Source: Hyaloperonospora brassicae
Lineage: Eukaryota > Oomycota > Peronosporomycetes > Peronosporales > Peronosporaceae
NCBI GenBank assembly: GCA_947650285.1
Contig: CANTFL010001192.1
Coordinates: 186,001 to 250,000, forward strand
Direction: 5' to 3'
DNA: 64,000 nucleotides
Part shown: in pieces, positions 23,213 to 33,786 of the stretch
How positions within the stretch are numbered: the first letter of the stretch is position 1
Layout: each line of letters begins with the position of its first letter
The notes under the pieces: generated by a model
The model's database searches: none
Told to the model about the DNA's origin: nothing
The model's input: only the letters and a program-made list of their open reading frames with translations
Position numbers and translations under genes: made by a program

Positions 23213-23701
23213 CTACGCAGCGTCCTTCTTCAATGAGGCCCAGCTCAGCTGCTCGGTCTTGACGAGGTGCAGCACGAGCTGGTCCTCCGATCGCTTCGTC
23301 TTGACGTCCGAGATCTCGGCGTACAGCTTGGCCACCACAAACAAGCGCGTCTTGCCGTCCAAGTTCTTGATCTTGACCGTCAAACTCGTCGCAGTCCAGT
23401 CAATGTGCGTATCTTCTTCCGAGTGAGAGCCAATACCCGGCAGTTTCAGGTACACGGACACACGTTTCTTGCCGTCTGCCCACGCAAAGCTGGAAACCGC
23501 TTCTGTTACTTCAGCTGGCTCGAGAACCGTCAAAGACTGCGTCTTGAGGAGACGCGGCGCTGCTTTGCCATCCCACTCGTGGATCTCCACGTTCTCGCGC
23601 TGCTTGTGTGCGTAGTAGTAGCTGTTCTTGCCCTTCGTCTTGATGTTCGACTGCAGCGCCGAAATGTCGGCCGGACGTGACATCACAGGGTCGTTCTCCA
23701 T
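23213..23701 (-). CDS. CS-domain protein, calcyclin-binding-protein-like
   Basis: A 162-residue protein starting MENDPVMSRPAD; 23701 is the first true ATG in the frame. After a short N-terminal linker with a YYYAHKQ motif, a CS (p23/SGT1-type) domain spans about residues 55-140. Characteristic strands are visible: SSFAWADGKKRVSVYLKLPG, then LTVKIKNLDGK and LFVVAKLYAEI. The KNLDGK strand and order match CacyBP/SIP proteins, which act as Hsp90-like co-chaperones or scaffolds for ubiquitin ligases. It lacks an obvious N-terminal Siah-binding domain and a clear SGS tail, so it is shorter than animal CacyBP. The TAG stop is at 23213-23215. It is transcribed divergently from CDC20, with 384 bp between the start codons. 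Confidence 0.7.
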   Translation of the reverse strand: MENDPVMSRPADISALQSNIKTKGKNSYYYAHKQRENVEIHEWDGKAAPRLLKTQSLTVLEPAEVTEAVSSFAWADGKKRVSVYLKLPGIGSHSEEDTHIDWTATSLTVKIKNLDGKTRLFVVAKLYAEISDVKTKRSEDQLVLHLVKTEQLSWASLKKDAA

Positions 23702-24085
23702 TGTTGGTGACAAATGCGCGAGTAAGTGTTAAGTAAGTGCTTGCACCTGCTGCGACGTGTTTCGTCGGGTCATGGCAACCAGCGTTCTAGAATGCGGCTG
23801 CGTGCTTTTTGAGGTATACCACACCGATAAGGCAGAAGTTACAGTTCATGTGTCACACACAAGCGTTCGGTCAAGTGAATTCAAACGTTTAAATCGTTCT
23901 TCCCTGTCAAGGAGACGCCCTGCGTCCAATGACTAAAAGTCGGGGTCGAACCGCTTCGACGCCTCAACTTTCCACAAAGTTACCTCGGTTTACAGACTAT
24001 CCCACCGTCGCTCGGATCCCTCACCTTCTGCCGCCAGTCCGTCCACCTCGTCCCTCCTTTTCCGCTTGTCCTCCGCGACGCTGCT

Positions 24086-25818
24086 ATGGCGAGCCCCCGC
24101 GCAGAAGTACGACGCCTCGAGCGCGTATCGTCGTCCCAGCTACCCGTACGATCGCCGCCGACCCGCAGTGACTCTCGCAAACGCTCGCACGACGCGTGCG
24201 AGTCGGACTCCCGCAAGCCTTCGGGCAGCCAAACAAATGGCTTTTCGAGCGCCAAAAAGAGCAGAACAGACGCGCCAAGTGGCTCGACTTGTAGTACCAG
24301 CAGCAAAAAGAGTGTCCGTTGTTCTGCCTCGTGATTCTTGCCGTCGAAAACTCTGTGTCGAAGCGACCTGACTGTTATTGTTTGCTTTCTTTGCTGCTTG
24401 TTATGTGTTGTTGTGGTTGTTTGTACCAGGCGTCGGACCGCTTTATTCCCACACGCAGCGCCATGAATCTGGATCTCGCACAGTGCAATTCGCCAGAGAC
24501 AGCAGCCGCCATTGAAGCAGTCACCAAGAGCCGGAATAAGAGCAGTCCCAGTCGCTCAGGGGCGCGCACAGCTTCGAGCACAGCCGCGGAGGACGAGGAA
24601 AAGCAGATATACAAGAGGCGACTGGCCAGCGCGTTGCTGGGCAAAGAGGACGACTCGAACCACAAGATCCTCAAGTTCACAAAGGACAAACCGGCGGTAG
24701 CTCCGCCCGACTCGTTCAAGTCGACGCTTCATGCAAGATTTTCTCACAACAAAGTAGCTGTTGTACCTGCTTCTGCTGCCAAGAAGCTGAACCGCCATGT
24801 TCCGTCGGCACCGATCAAGGTGCTGGATGCGCCCGAGTTGATGAACGACTACTACCTCAACTTGCTGTCGTGGGGGGCCAACAATGTTTTGGCCGTGGCT
24901 CTGGGCCAGTGTGTCTATCTCTGGAATGCTGATACTAGTGAGATCAATGAACTCATGGCTTTGGAAGGAGACGAGTACGTGAGCTCAGTGCAGTGGAGCG
25001 ATGCTACGGGCGGCTCGTCTCATTTGGCTATCGGAACAAGTGAGTCCGTCGTGCAACTGTGGGATGTCACTGCCTCGCGTCAAGTGCGAACAATGAACGG
25101 ACACTCGTCGCGCGTAGGCGCACTGGCGTGGAATAGTTACGTGCTGTCATCAGGATCGCGGGACAGCAGCATCATTCACCACGACGTCCGAGCGCGGCAA
25201 CATCAGCTGTCAACGCTGACGAGTCACGAGCAGGAAGTGTGTGGGCTACAGTGGTCTCCGGACGGTACCATGCTGGCTTCTGGTGGTAACGACAATGCAC
25301 TATGCTTGTGGAAAGCTAGTAGCATTGGCAGCAGTCGCAGTGTGCAAGCCCCCGCGCACCGGCTAGAGCAGCACACGGCTGCAGTGAAAGCAATTGCGTG
25401 GTGCCCGTGGGAGCGCAATTTACTTGCCACGGGCGGCGGCACGGCAGATCGTACGATCAAGTTTTGGAACACGACAAACGGCGCAATGTTGAACAGCGTC
25501 GACACGGGCTCTCAGGTGTGCTCTTTGCTGTGGTCGGCTACAGAGAAGGAGCTCCTGTCGTCGCACGGATACTCACAGAACGAACTGTGTTTGTGGAAAT
25601 ACCCAAGCATGGCCAAGGTGAAGGAGCTCACAGGTCACACATCACGCGTGCTGCACTTGGCACCGTCACCTGATGGCGAGACCGTTGTATCCGGCGCTGC
25701 CGATGAAACATTACGATTTTGGAAGGTATTCGGTCCCAACCGCAAAGCACGGAAAGCCGGCTCGAGCACTGTTGAGCTGAGCAGTTCGTCGCTATCGAGT
25801 GTCATGAGCATCCGTTGA
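24086..25818 (+). CDS. CDC20: CDC20, WD40 activator of the anaphase-promoting complex
   Basis: Proposed structure: exon 1 at 24086-24313 and exon 2 at 24430-25818, with a 116-bp intron (GTCCGT...CAG), giving 538 residues. Exon 1 is a Ser/Arg-rich tail. Exon 2 opens with the C-box DRFIPTRSAMN, the APC/C contact used by Cdc20. Then follow a KILKFTKDKP segment and seven WD40 blades (from LDAPELMNDYYLNLLSWG onward; HSSRVGALAWNSYVLSSGSR; HEQEVCGLQWSPDG; AVKAIAWCPWERNLLATGGG; GHTSRVLHLAPSPDG). The protein ends in Ile-Arg, the IR tail that docks on APC3. Role: substrate recruitment to APC/C in mitosis and target of the spindle checkpoint. The C-box would be lost without the splice, because the frame upstream of GCGTCGGAC runs into unrelated sequence. 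The donor is slightly off-consensus, so the exact intron start is the least certain point. APC11 lies about 13 kb away. Confidence 0.9.
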
Positions 25819-26960
25819 GGCAGTGTATACTATTCCCCGATGACGTTGTCACGAAGCTGTGCGCTTGTTTCTAATTTACAGACGATGGTAGCCAAGCTTG
25901 AATTCACGAGCAGAAGGGTAATGATAAATATGTTTGAACGTTGTTGGTGTACGCGTTCACGTCGACCTGCATCCGCTGGAGCTCATTACGTGCCTCAGCC
26001 TTCTGGTGTGCATCAGGGCCTCAAGTCGTGTGCTGAAGCACAAGACTAGAGAGCATGGTAGACGAGCTGGCAAAGAAACGTCAACGATTTTACTCGCCAG
26101 CAAACGTCTGCGAGCGACACGCACGCTCGATTCCTCGGGATCGTTTAGCTTCGAATGGTCCTCGGAGTCAGGTCGTTGAGGAGGCACGTTTGCGCGTTTT
26201 ATATCGCCGGCACTACAAGCTGAATGTGCGCAGGCTTTAGCTGGCGTAGTGGGTGTGGCCCAGTTCGTGGTCTCACTTGCTGGCCAAGCGATATGTGTGA
26301 CGCGTTAGATAGCAGTCGACGTGTCTTCCTAACAACGTTTTCTGTGGATTCTGCCCATGGCAATCAAACGAGGTTGATGTGGACAGAAGCTGTCGATGAA
26401 TGCGTGAGTATGCAGTGAAAGAGAAGAGAACATGTCTCACACGAAAAGCGATCTGATAGAGTAGACTTTGTCGACTACATGAGCACATGACGGAGGCGCC
26501 GAAGCCGCGGTCTCGTGTCGAATGGCAAGACAGGTACGTCGAGCACGACAATACCAAGGAAAGGCCGTCTGACGATCGAGTGAAGAAAGTAGTATGGTGT
26601 CGTTCGTGTTCCACCGCCGGTTGGTCATGATGCAACGTCATCGGAACGCTGCTGATCCGCAGGAAAAAGCTTCTGCACGCGACTTATTTCTACCATGGGC
26701 CGCTCCTACAATCTTCAGCAATTCCGTGATAACTTTCGGCTGCCACCCTTGAGACTTTCGCCAGCTGGTCGAACACATAGAAATGACTCGAGATCCGCCG
26801 GCAGGTGGCGAATGCAACCCAGCATCCAAAACAGTTGTCCAACTCCAGCGGCTCCGTTCGGACGTCGACTTCTTCGAGCTGGCGGCAATGTAGCAGCTGC
26901 TTTTGTGTGCAAACAGGAACGCACTCAGTAGCGCACTCAGTAGCGATCTCGAAAAACAGG
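25819..26960. other. Intergenic stretch, no gene supported
   Basis: Many short frames on both strands overlap and none has a recognisable motif. It contains the CDC20 3' region. Confidence 0.45.
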
Positions 26961-26976
26961 TAACATTGGATATGTG
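26961..26976. repeat. Left copy of a 16-bp direct repeat flanking the array segment
   Basis: TAACATTGGATATGTG occurs here and again at 29195-29210, either side of the tandem-array segment (26977-29194). This could be a long target-site duplication or a chance or recombination repeat. Confidence 0.6.
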
Positions 26977-27239
26977 GTGGTGTCAAGTACGTCCATTATT
27001 ATGATAACTAACGACTGATAAGTGTGACAAGAAGTACGGCCCGGGTATCGGGTCGACAACTAAAGGGCTCCGTAGAGCCAGGGGCGACGGCAACGAGGTC
27101 AGAGACCCTCCTACCGAAGCCAACTACGAGTCAATCATGACCGCTGGCGCGACCAAGTAGACTGGGGACATGCGTACCGCCGGAGCGGCAGCACGTACAA
27201 CGCGGGTATGCTGCCATATAAGGCAACAAACCCCTTTAG

Positions 27240-28960
27240 GACCGCTTGCGCGGCCCCCGACGTGGAGTGCGAACACCGAAGTGACTGCGTGGCGTGGAGA
27301 ACGCCAACCCGCCATATATCTCTCCGAGGAGCTCAACCATCTGCGATGGTGGCTCCCTTCAGCCGCTTGCGCGGCCCCCGACGTGGAGTGCGATCACCGA
27401 AGTGACTGCGTGGCGTGGAGAACGCCAACCCGCCGTATATATCTCCGAGGAGCTCAACCATCTGCGATGGTGGCTCCCTTCAGCCGCTTGCGCGGCCCCC
27501 GACGTGGAGTGCGATCACCGAAGTGACTGCGTGGCGTGGAGAACGCCAACCCGCCATATATCTCTCCGAGGAGCTCAACCATCTGCGATGGTGGCCCCTT
27601 CAGCCGCTTGCGCGGCCCCCGACGTGGAGTGCGATCACCGAAGTGACTGCGTGGCGTGGAGAACGCCAACCCGCCATATATCTCTCCGAGGAGCTCAACC
27701 ATCTGCGATGGTGGCCCCCTTCAGCCGCTTGCGCGGCCCCCGACGTGGAGTGCGATCACCGAAGTGACTGCGTGGCGTGGAGAACGCCAACCCGCCGTAT
27801 ATCTCTCCGAGGAGCTCAACCATCTGCGATGGTGGCTCCCTTCAGCCGCTTGCGCGGCCCCCGACGTGGAGTGCGATCACCGAAGTGACTGCGTGGCGTG
27901 GAGAACGCCAACCCGCCGTATATCTCTCCGAGGAGCTCAACCATCTGCGATGGTGGCTCCCTTCAGCCGCTTGCGCGGCCCCCGACGTGGAGTGCGATCA
28001 CCGAAGTGACTGCGTGGCGTGGAGAACGCCAACCCGCCGTATATCTCTCCGAGGAGCTCAACCATCTGCGATGGTGGCTCCCTCAGCCGCTTGCGCGGCC
28101 CCCGACGTGGAGTGCGATCACCGAAGTGACTGCGTGGCGTGGAGAACGCCAACCCGCCGTATATCTCTCCGAGGAGCTCAACCATCTGCGATGGTGGCCC
28201 CTTCAGCCGCTTGCGCGGCCCCCGACGTGGAGTGCGATCACCGAAGTGACTGCGTGGCGTGGAGAACGCCAACCCGCCGTATATCTCTCCGAGGAGCTCA
28301 ACCATCTGCGATGGTGGCCCCTTCAGCCGCTTGCGCGGCCCCCGACGTGGAGTGCGATCACCGAAGTGACTGCGTGGCGTGGAGAACGCCAACCCGCCGT
28401 ATATCTCTCCGAGGAGCTCAACCATCTGCGATGGTGGCTCCCTTCAGCCGCTTGCGCGGCCCCCGACGTGGAGTGCGATCACCGAAGTGACTGCGTGGCG
28501 TGGAGAACGCCAACCCGCCGTATATCTCTCCGAGGAGCTCAACCATCTGCGATGGTGGCTCCCTCCAGCCGCTTGCGCGGCCCCCGACGTGGAGTGCGAT
28601 CACCGAAGTGACTGCGTGGCGTGGAGAACGCCAACCCGCCGTATATCTCTCCGAGGAGCTCAACCATCTGCGATGGTGGCTCCCTCCAGCCGCTTGCGCG
28701 GCCCCCGACGTGGAGTGCGATCACCGAAGTGACTGCGTGGCGTGGAGAACGCCAACCCGCCATATATCTCTCCGAGGAGCTCAACCATCTGCGATGGTGG
28801 CTCCCTTCAGCCGCTTGCGCGGCCCCCGACGTGGAGTGCGATCACCGAAGTGACTGCGTGGCGTGGAGAACGCCAACCCGCCGTATATCTCTCCGAGGAG
28901 CTCAACCATCTGCGATGGTGGCCCCTGAGCCGCTCGCGCGGCCCCTTGACGTGGAGTGTG
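27240..28960 (+). repeat. GC-rich tandem array, 120/121-bp unit, about 14 copies
   Basis: Fourteen almost identical head-to-tail copies plus a diverged fifteenth at about 28930. Units are 120 or 121 bp; differences are single substitutions (CATATAT versus CGTATAT) and 1-bp indels in the CTCCCTTCAG junction. Each unit contains two perfect small hairpins: GCCGC-ttgc-GCGGC and ACCATC-tgc-GATGGT. Because 121 is not a multiple of three, long frames arise that shift through all registers on both strands. They are not evidence of protein. The high identity implies recent amplification or homogenisation. Related single motifs (CGCTTGCGCG) persist in the right flank up to 29040. Confidence 0.9.
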
Positions 28961-29194
28961 CGCTCGCCGCAGCGGCGACACGTGGCGCGGGGTACGCCTC
29001 CAGTCCGTAAAACACCCCTGCTAGGGCCGCTTGCGCGACCCGTCGGTCTCCTACGCCCACTCCCGCGACTGCGAGTGCAGCGTGCCCGCGTCAGATCTTC
29101 GACCACGTCGGCTCCCCAAGGGGAGGATTCCCTCCGACGTGACTGCCCCGAAGGGAAAAAGACTGGCTTGAGCTGAACCGTGAAAATTTGGGAA

Positions 29195-29210
29195 TAACAT
29201 TGGATATGTG
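29195..29210. repeat. Right copy of the 16-bp direct repeat
   Basis: Identical to 26961-26976; see there. The sequence just before each copy (GAAAAACAGG and GAAAATTTGGGAA) is also loosely similar. Confidence 0.6.
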
Positions 29211-29582
29211 ATACGGTGACGTGACTGACGATCATCGTCCTGCTCTCACAGTGGCACGTCGTTGGGCTTTCTTTCTCGGCCTTACGCACGCGTGTGCGTG
29301 CAACAACAGTACAAAGTGCACAATGACAGTTTGTATTGAAATCGGCCAGCGATAGAAGACTTCGAGCCACAAATGCCCCTGCAGTATGCTAAAAAGAATG
29401 CATGCATATATCGGCTGACGTCGCTGTGTGTACTGAGTCTCGTTCAGTGCGAAGCTACATTGGTGGGTGTGTCAACTCGAAACCACACTGGTGCACCCCA
29501 GCTCCTGAACAAGTACGCAGTGTCTTGATAGCGTAGAACGTCGGTCGGTCGGTCCATGCCAGCGCAGCCAGCTTGAGGATCG
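29211..29582. other. Intergenic stretch, nothing assignable
   Basis: No open frame of interest. It is the right flank of the array segment. Confidence 0.4.
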
Positions 29583-29809
29583 ATGCTGCAACCACGAACA
29601 CGGCAGAACATCATGGCACACTTATCCACACGCATCCAGGCCAAAGGTACCGGTCTTTTTTGGGGGGTCTTCTACCGCAACCAAGTAGACCAGGATGCAG
29701 ATCCCAAAAACTGGTCGGCGCGCATGGCAGCTACAAGGATGCGATTGACGTTTGGTTGCTTCGTGACTACGCACGCAGGCACAACGAGGCTCAAGGAAGG
29801 CACAAGTAA
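29583..29809 (+). pseudogene. Short frameshifted remnant, possibly an AP2-like DNA-binding domain
   Basis: One frame gives KGTGLFWGVFYRNQ then KNWSARM. The next frame continues GSYKDAIDVWLLRDYARRH up to a stop at 29807-29809. Joining the two needs a 1-base shift near the AAAAA run at 29706-29710. The order (basic start, G-V-x-x strand, W-x-A strand, then a helix with A-I-D-x-W and RRH) recalls AP2-like domains, but the match is weak. It may be a dead exon, an unrecognised spliced gene, or a gene broken by a sequencing error in the A-run. Confidence 0.3.
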
Positions 29810-30915
29810 AAACGCTGTCGTTCGTTACGATTTAACTTCCCTCTCTCCCCATCTGTTCCTCATCGAGACAACAAGACTAGGCCAAATGTTAGCAGTTACC
29901 GCGTTGCACACAAAGCCACTTGCGTCCGTCGCGGCAATCAAGCCCGTTTGTGCACTCGTCTTCTCTCCCTCATGTCGCCCACGGCACCTGCGCCAGACCA
30001 CCCTTTTTTCTCAGTGGTCTCGCCTGCCGCGTTGTCTCCTCTCCTCTACAGCATCGTCTGCTGTTTCTCAGCACTACCTTTCCATACCCCAATGCAGCAG
30101 CACAGCATCACAAGCCCGGGCTTTCCCCGGCCAAGTTGTATCTGAGCAACAACACGTGCCGGTGCTCTTTTTGATCGTGTGCGTACCCGAAACGCACGTG
30201 ACACCTGTCGTCGTCCATTCCGTGCACCTGCGCCTTCGCCTGGCTCGTCATACAAGTTGCAAAACGGGACAAGCCACGAACAACAGCTAAAAGTCTCACA
30301 TCTCTCGTGTCCAACTAACCCCTTTGTGCGTCACTAAACATCGAACCACTTGCACGTCGAGTCGTCCATCATCCCCATACTAAAGCTACAAAGAATGGAC
30401 AAGAAGCTTCCGCGACTGGTGCGTGTGAGAAAAAAAGAGAAGAAAAACAGGCGTATGTGTAGTGGTGGGGGGGGGTTCTTTTTGCGAGCCAATGTGCATG
30501 TAAAACGCTCGCGACGGCGAGAGTCACACACTACGGATGATGAATACCATGCGAAATATCGTTATCGGGCCATGGAGCTACTGGGCTTTGTCTGTCGTTG
30601 ATCTGAGTATGCAAAATCCCAATGCGTCTTTTTCGACCATAAGTTCAGCTACGAGCTCATCGATTGGCTCCACGTCGGTCCTTTTCTAGACCCGACACAC
30701 AAACGTACGGACGAATGAACGGCCGAGCGGACGAATCGCCACTGCAGTGAGCGCAAAGGATGGACAGATGGGCGTTCAGAGAGAGGGTAAGACGCCCATT
30801 TTGACCGCCATCCCCCGTTTCAATCGCTGGCAATCGAGCGACCGCGTCCCTGCAACGCGTGACGGACTGACGGACTGGACGAGGGACCAGTGTGTCGTGC
30901 TTTTCGTGTTGGGGA
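29810..30915. other. Intergenic stretch upstream of the kinase
   Basis: A pyrimidine-rich region (29840-30200), a purine-rich segment near 30430-30460 and a G9 run near 30465-30475 are visible. No gene is supported. Confidence 0.45.
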
Positions 30916-33600
30916 ATGGTGTCAATGCTGCGCGTGCGGCTGATCTTGGGGACCATTGCACTGGGCTATGGCATTATCTTTGTCCTCTGCATGTGTCTGG
31001 TCATCTACATGCGGCACTATCGATCCAGTGCTCTGCGGGGGGACACGCGCGCTGCACGCCGCGTGCTCCTGCCGGCGTTCCAGCCGCTCTTGTGGCTCCT
31101 GACCGCCGTGTCGCTGGTCTATACCATTTGCTTTACTTTGCTGGTGTCGAAGAGCCCCGATCCGGCCGATCTCGATCGCGTCAAGACGGAGATTTACTAC
31201 AGCGGACGGCTCTTTGTGATTGCGTTGCCAGTGCTGTATCTTCAACAGCGAGCAGTGACGACGCGTGCGTTGATTCGAGCTGCACTGTGCTCGCTGCTGC
31301 TTGCCGTGTACAACATCCCGATTGTGTGGGTCGTGGACGCAGCGCTCGCAGTCAAGACAGCGCATTATGTGGCAATGTTGACAGGATCGGTGCCGTTGGT
31401 TGTACTGGAATGGATATGTTTGCGGCCGTCCGAGAGAGCTAATCGCAAGACGTTTCGGGAATACGCAGCGTTTGTAGTCATTTACTATGGCCTGCGGGTG
31501 ACTTATGGTGAGCTATATTGGCTGGGTGACGACTTTATAGACGTTTCGTTCATCTTTACGCTCGCGAGTATTTTCTGGGGCTCGTTGATTCCAGTGGTCA
31601 TTTGGAGAGTGTTGAAAGCCGACACGGCGCACTGGCGTGGTCTTGGTAACCGTGCCGCGCATCTTCAGTCGCTCTTTCGGCAGAAATACCACTACCTCCA
31701 CGAACGCGTTTCGTCGCGAGGGCTTCATCTGCTGATTGAAATGCATCGAAAACAGATCATTGATTTTGCTTATTTGGAACTGCAGCAGAAGATTGGTGCA
31801 GGTGCTAGCGCCGTCGTGTTCCGAGGCACGCTGCACTCGAAGGTTCCAGTGGCTATCAAGGTGTATACACCGCGGATTCTGTGCGAGAATGTTGTGGCTG
31901 CGTTCTCGCATGAAGCAGCGTTATCCGGTGCATTGCATCATCCCAATATCGTCCGATTCTACGGTATGTGCGTGTGTCCACCGACCGTGTGTCTGGTATC
32001 GGAACTTTGTCGAGCTTCGCTCGAAGATGTCACGCGCACCAGTGCTAGGATGCGACTAAAGCACCAGCGTGACCGAATCGAAGGAGATGAACAAGATGCG
32101 GTTCCTCAGGGTTGGCAGCAGCGCCAGCAGTTACTGATCGACTTGAACTACATGATTGACGCCACGCGCGCAGTGGTGTACATGCACAGCTTTACGCCAG
32201 CTTTCTTGCACCGTGACCTCAAACCGTCGAACTTCATGGTGGACTATTACGGTACTTGTAAACTCACAGACTTTGGTGAGTCGCGCAGTGTTCCGACGGA
32301 ACATGTAGGTGGTGGAACAGATCATGATGAGACTAAGGCTTGCTCAGTGGCAGCGGCAACCGTGGCAGCATCGGCTACTACGTTCGTTGACGATACGTAT
32401 ATGGGAGTGCTGACGCCAAACACGTCTGCTCAAGTTATATCTTCACGGTCTCTGCTGGGACGTGATCGCGGACGAAATACAATGACTGTGCGCGGTACAG
32501 CAGATTACATGGCTCCTGAGCTGATTGAGGGCAAGGCAGGCACTGCCGTTTATGGCGAAGCGGCGGACATCTACTCGCTTGCCATTACGCTGTGGGACAT
32601 TGTCCATCCGCTCGTCCCGAAGTACCCGGACGCGACTCGAAGTTACCTCCAGGTATTTGACAGTGTGCTAGACGGTGAACGGCCTCCGCTCAGTCCATCC
32701 CTCCATCCAGAGCTACATCGGTTGCTCACTGATGCGTGGGATCCGCAGCCGGAACGTCGACCATCCGCGGCATACATTCTCACAGCGCTCGAAACACTGC
32801 AGCAAGAAGTCAGCGCTCCGACGGCGTTGCGTCTTGCTACAGCACTTGATTGCGCCGGGACGCCGTCCACACCATCCATGGTCAAGGGCCAACATCTGAT
32901 GCAGCGCATGGTCGAGCTTGACTTTGTGGACTCGGCATCCGAGGCTTATCGCATGGGCAACTCATTGATGAGTGCTGGGCTTTTGCACCACTCTCGGCAC
33001 CGCGTGTCTTTCCGCAAAACGTCCGAGTTGTTCTACTTTGACGCTGATGTGCTGGGATTGTATGCACCAGCGACTCCCGACACTGGCCTCGCGACACCCG
33101 ACGGCACGTTCGATCATTCGGTGCCCACGTTTCTCGACAGCAACCACCGACACACCTCAAGCGACGGGCAGCAGTTGCGAGGATCCAGTTCTCCCGTGGC
33201 GACTCGCTGCTTTTCACCACCTGCGCGGACGAGGCGGAGCACGGCAACTGCCTGTTGTCGAGCGAGCACCGAGTTGCCAGCGTGTGGTTGTCGAAAGCTC
33301 GGTCGTGGCTTTATTAGTCCAGACGGCCGACAGAAGCGTCGGTTTCGACGCAGTAAAAAGTGGCTCTCGATCGCGGAAGAGCGCATATCAACGGGCAAGC
33401 TGCTGTTCCACGAGACCGAGTTGGTCGAGCCGTTTTACGACGAGGCGGACGAATTTGAAGAGTACAGTATCAGTGGCAATTGGGAAGACACGAAAGCAGA
33501 TATGACGAGAGCTCGAGGAAACACTTCGATCGTAAGCATTGACGAGAATGTCGAACTCGAGCTCGACGATACTTGTTACGTCAACTTTGAACGCAGCTAG
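30916..33600 (+). CDS. Multi-TM receptor-like TKL protein kinase with C-terminal DEP-like domain
   Basis: An 894-residue single-exon protein from the first true ATG (a second lies at 30925). Residues 1 to about 240 carry about seven hydrophobic segments, for example LILGTIALGYGIIFVLCMC and VVIYYGLRVTYGELYWL. A tyrosine-kinase-like catalytic domain follows: Gly-loop IGAGASAVVFRG (about 293), VAIK Lys315, HRDLKPSN with Asp434, TDFGES with Asp452, and a VRGTADYMAPE segment near 533. About 65 extra Ser/Thr/Ala-rich residues lie between DFG and APE. After the kinase, residues 658-710 (AYRMGNSLMSAGLLHH...LFYFD) resemble a DEP domain. A long polar tail follows. All catalytic residues are present, so it is predicted to be active at a membrane with the kinase cytosolic. 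The ligand is unknown. This domain order is not a standard animal or plant receptor kinase. Confidence 0.8.
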   Translation: MVSMLRVRLILGTIALGYGIIFVLCMCLVIYMRHYRSSALRGDTRAARRVLLPAFQPLLWLLTAVSLVYTICFTLLVSKSPDPADLDRVKTEIYYSGRLFVIALPVLYLQQRAVTTRALIRAALCSLLLAVYNIPIVWVVDAALAVKTAHYVAMLTGSVPLVVLEWICLRPSERANRKTFREYAAFVVIYYGLRVTYGELYWLGDDFIDVSFIFTLASIFWGSLIPVVIWRVLKADTAHWRGLGNRAAHLQSLFRQKYHYLHERVSSRGLHLLIEMHRKQIIDFAYLELQQKIGAGASAVVFRGTLHSKVPVAIKVYTPRILCENVVAAFSHEAALSGALHHPNIVRFYGMCVCPPTVCLVSELCRASLEDVTRTSARMRLKHQRDRIEGDEQDAVPQGWQQRQQLLIDLNYMIDATRAVVYMHSFTPAFLHRDLKPSNFMVDYYGTCKLTDFGESRSVPTEHVGGGTDHDETKACSVAAATVAASATTFVDDTYMGVLTPNTSAQVISSRSLLGRDRGRNTMTVRGTADYMAPELIEGKAGTAVYGEAADIYSLAITLWDIVHPLVPKYPDATRSYLQVFDSVLDGERPPLSPSLHPELHRLLTDAWDPQPERRPSAAYILTALETLQQEVSAPTALRLATALDCAGTPSTPSMVKGQHLMQRMVELDFVDSASEAYRMGNSLMSAGLLHHSRHRVSFRKTSELFYFDADVLGLYAPATPDTGLATPDGTFDHSVPTFLDSNHRHTSSDGQQLRGSSSPVATRCFSPPARTRRSTATACCRASTELPACGCRKLGRGFISPDGRQKRRFRRSKKWLSIAEERISTGKLLFHETELVEPFYDEADEFEEYSISGNWEDTKADMTRARGNTSIVSIDENVELELDDTCYVNFERS

Positions 33601-33786
33601 AAGAAGCGCAGGAGTATTTAACCACACGATAGAAACGCACTTGTCTACTTGTCACTTTTCGCCTGCGCTGTACCCGTTGGAGCTATTCAGACGGAACCAA
33701 GTCGGACTCGTCCGAGCAACAGCGTGTCTGTGATTCGCTGAAACCCCACCAGCCAATCAGCAACGCTCCACGCACCTCATTGCGTC

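Noticed and set aside
23929..23980. tRNA-like B-box resemblance (GGGGTCGAACC)
   Set aside because: No cloverleaf could be folded around it and no A box lies at the right distance.
24319..24429. Unspliced 5' end of CDC20 starting at 24319
   Set aside because: The peptide there is a hydrophobic, Cys-rich string unlike any CDC20; the pyrimidine-rich tract and TACCAG acceptor just before the C-box indicate an intron.
27170..29176. Long overlapping frames on both strands across the tandem array (up to 237 codons)
   Set aside because: They arise because a 120/121-bp unit without frequent stops is repeated; registers shift with each 121-bp unit and no start context or domain supports a protein.
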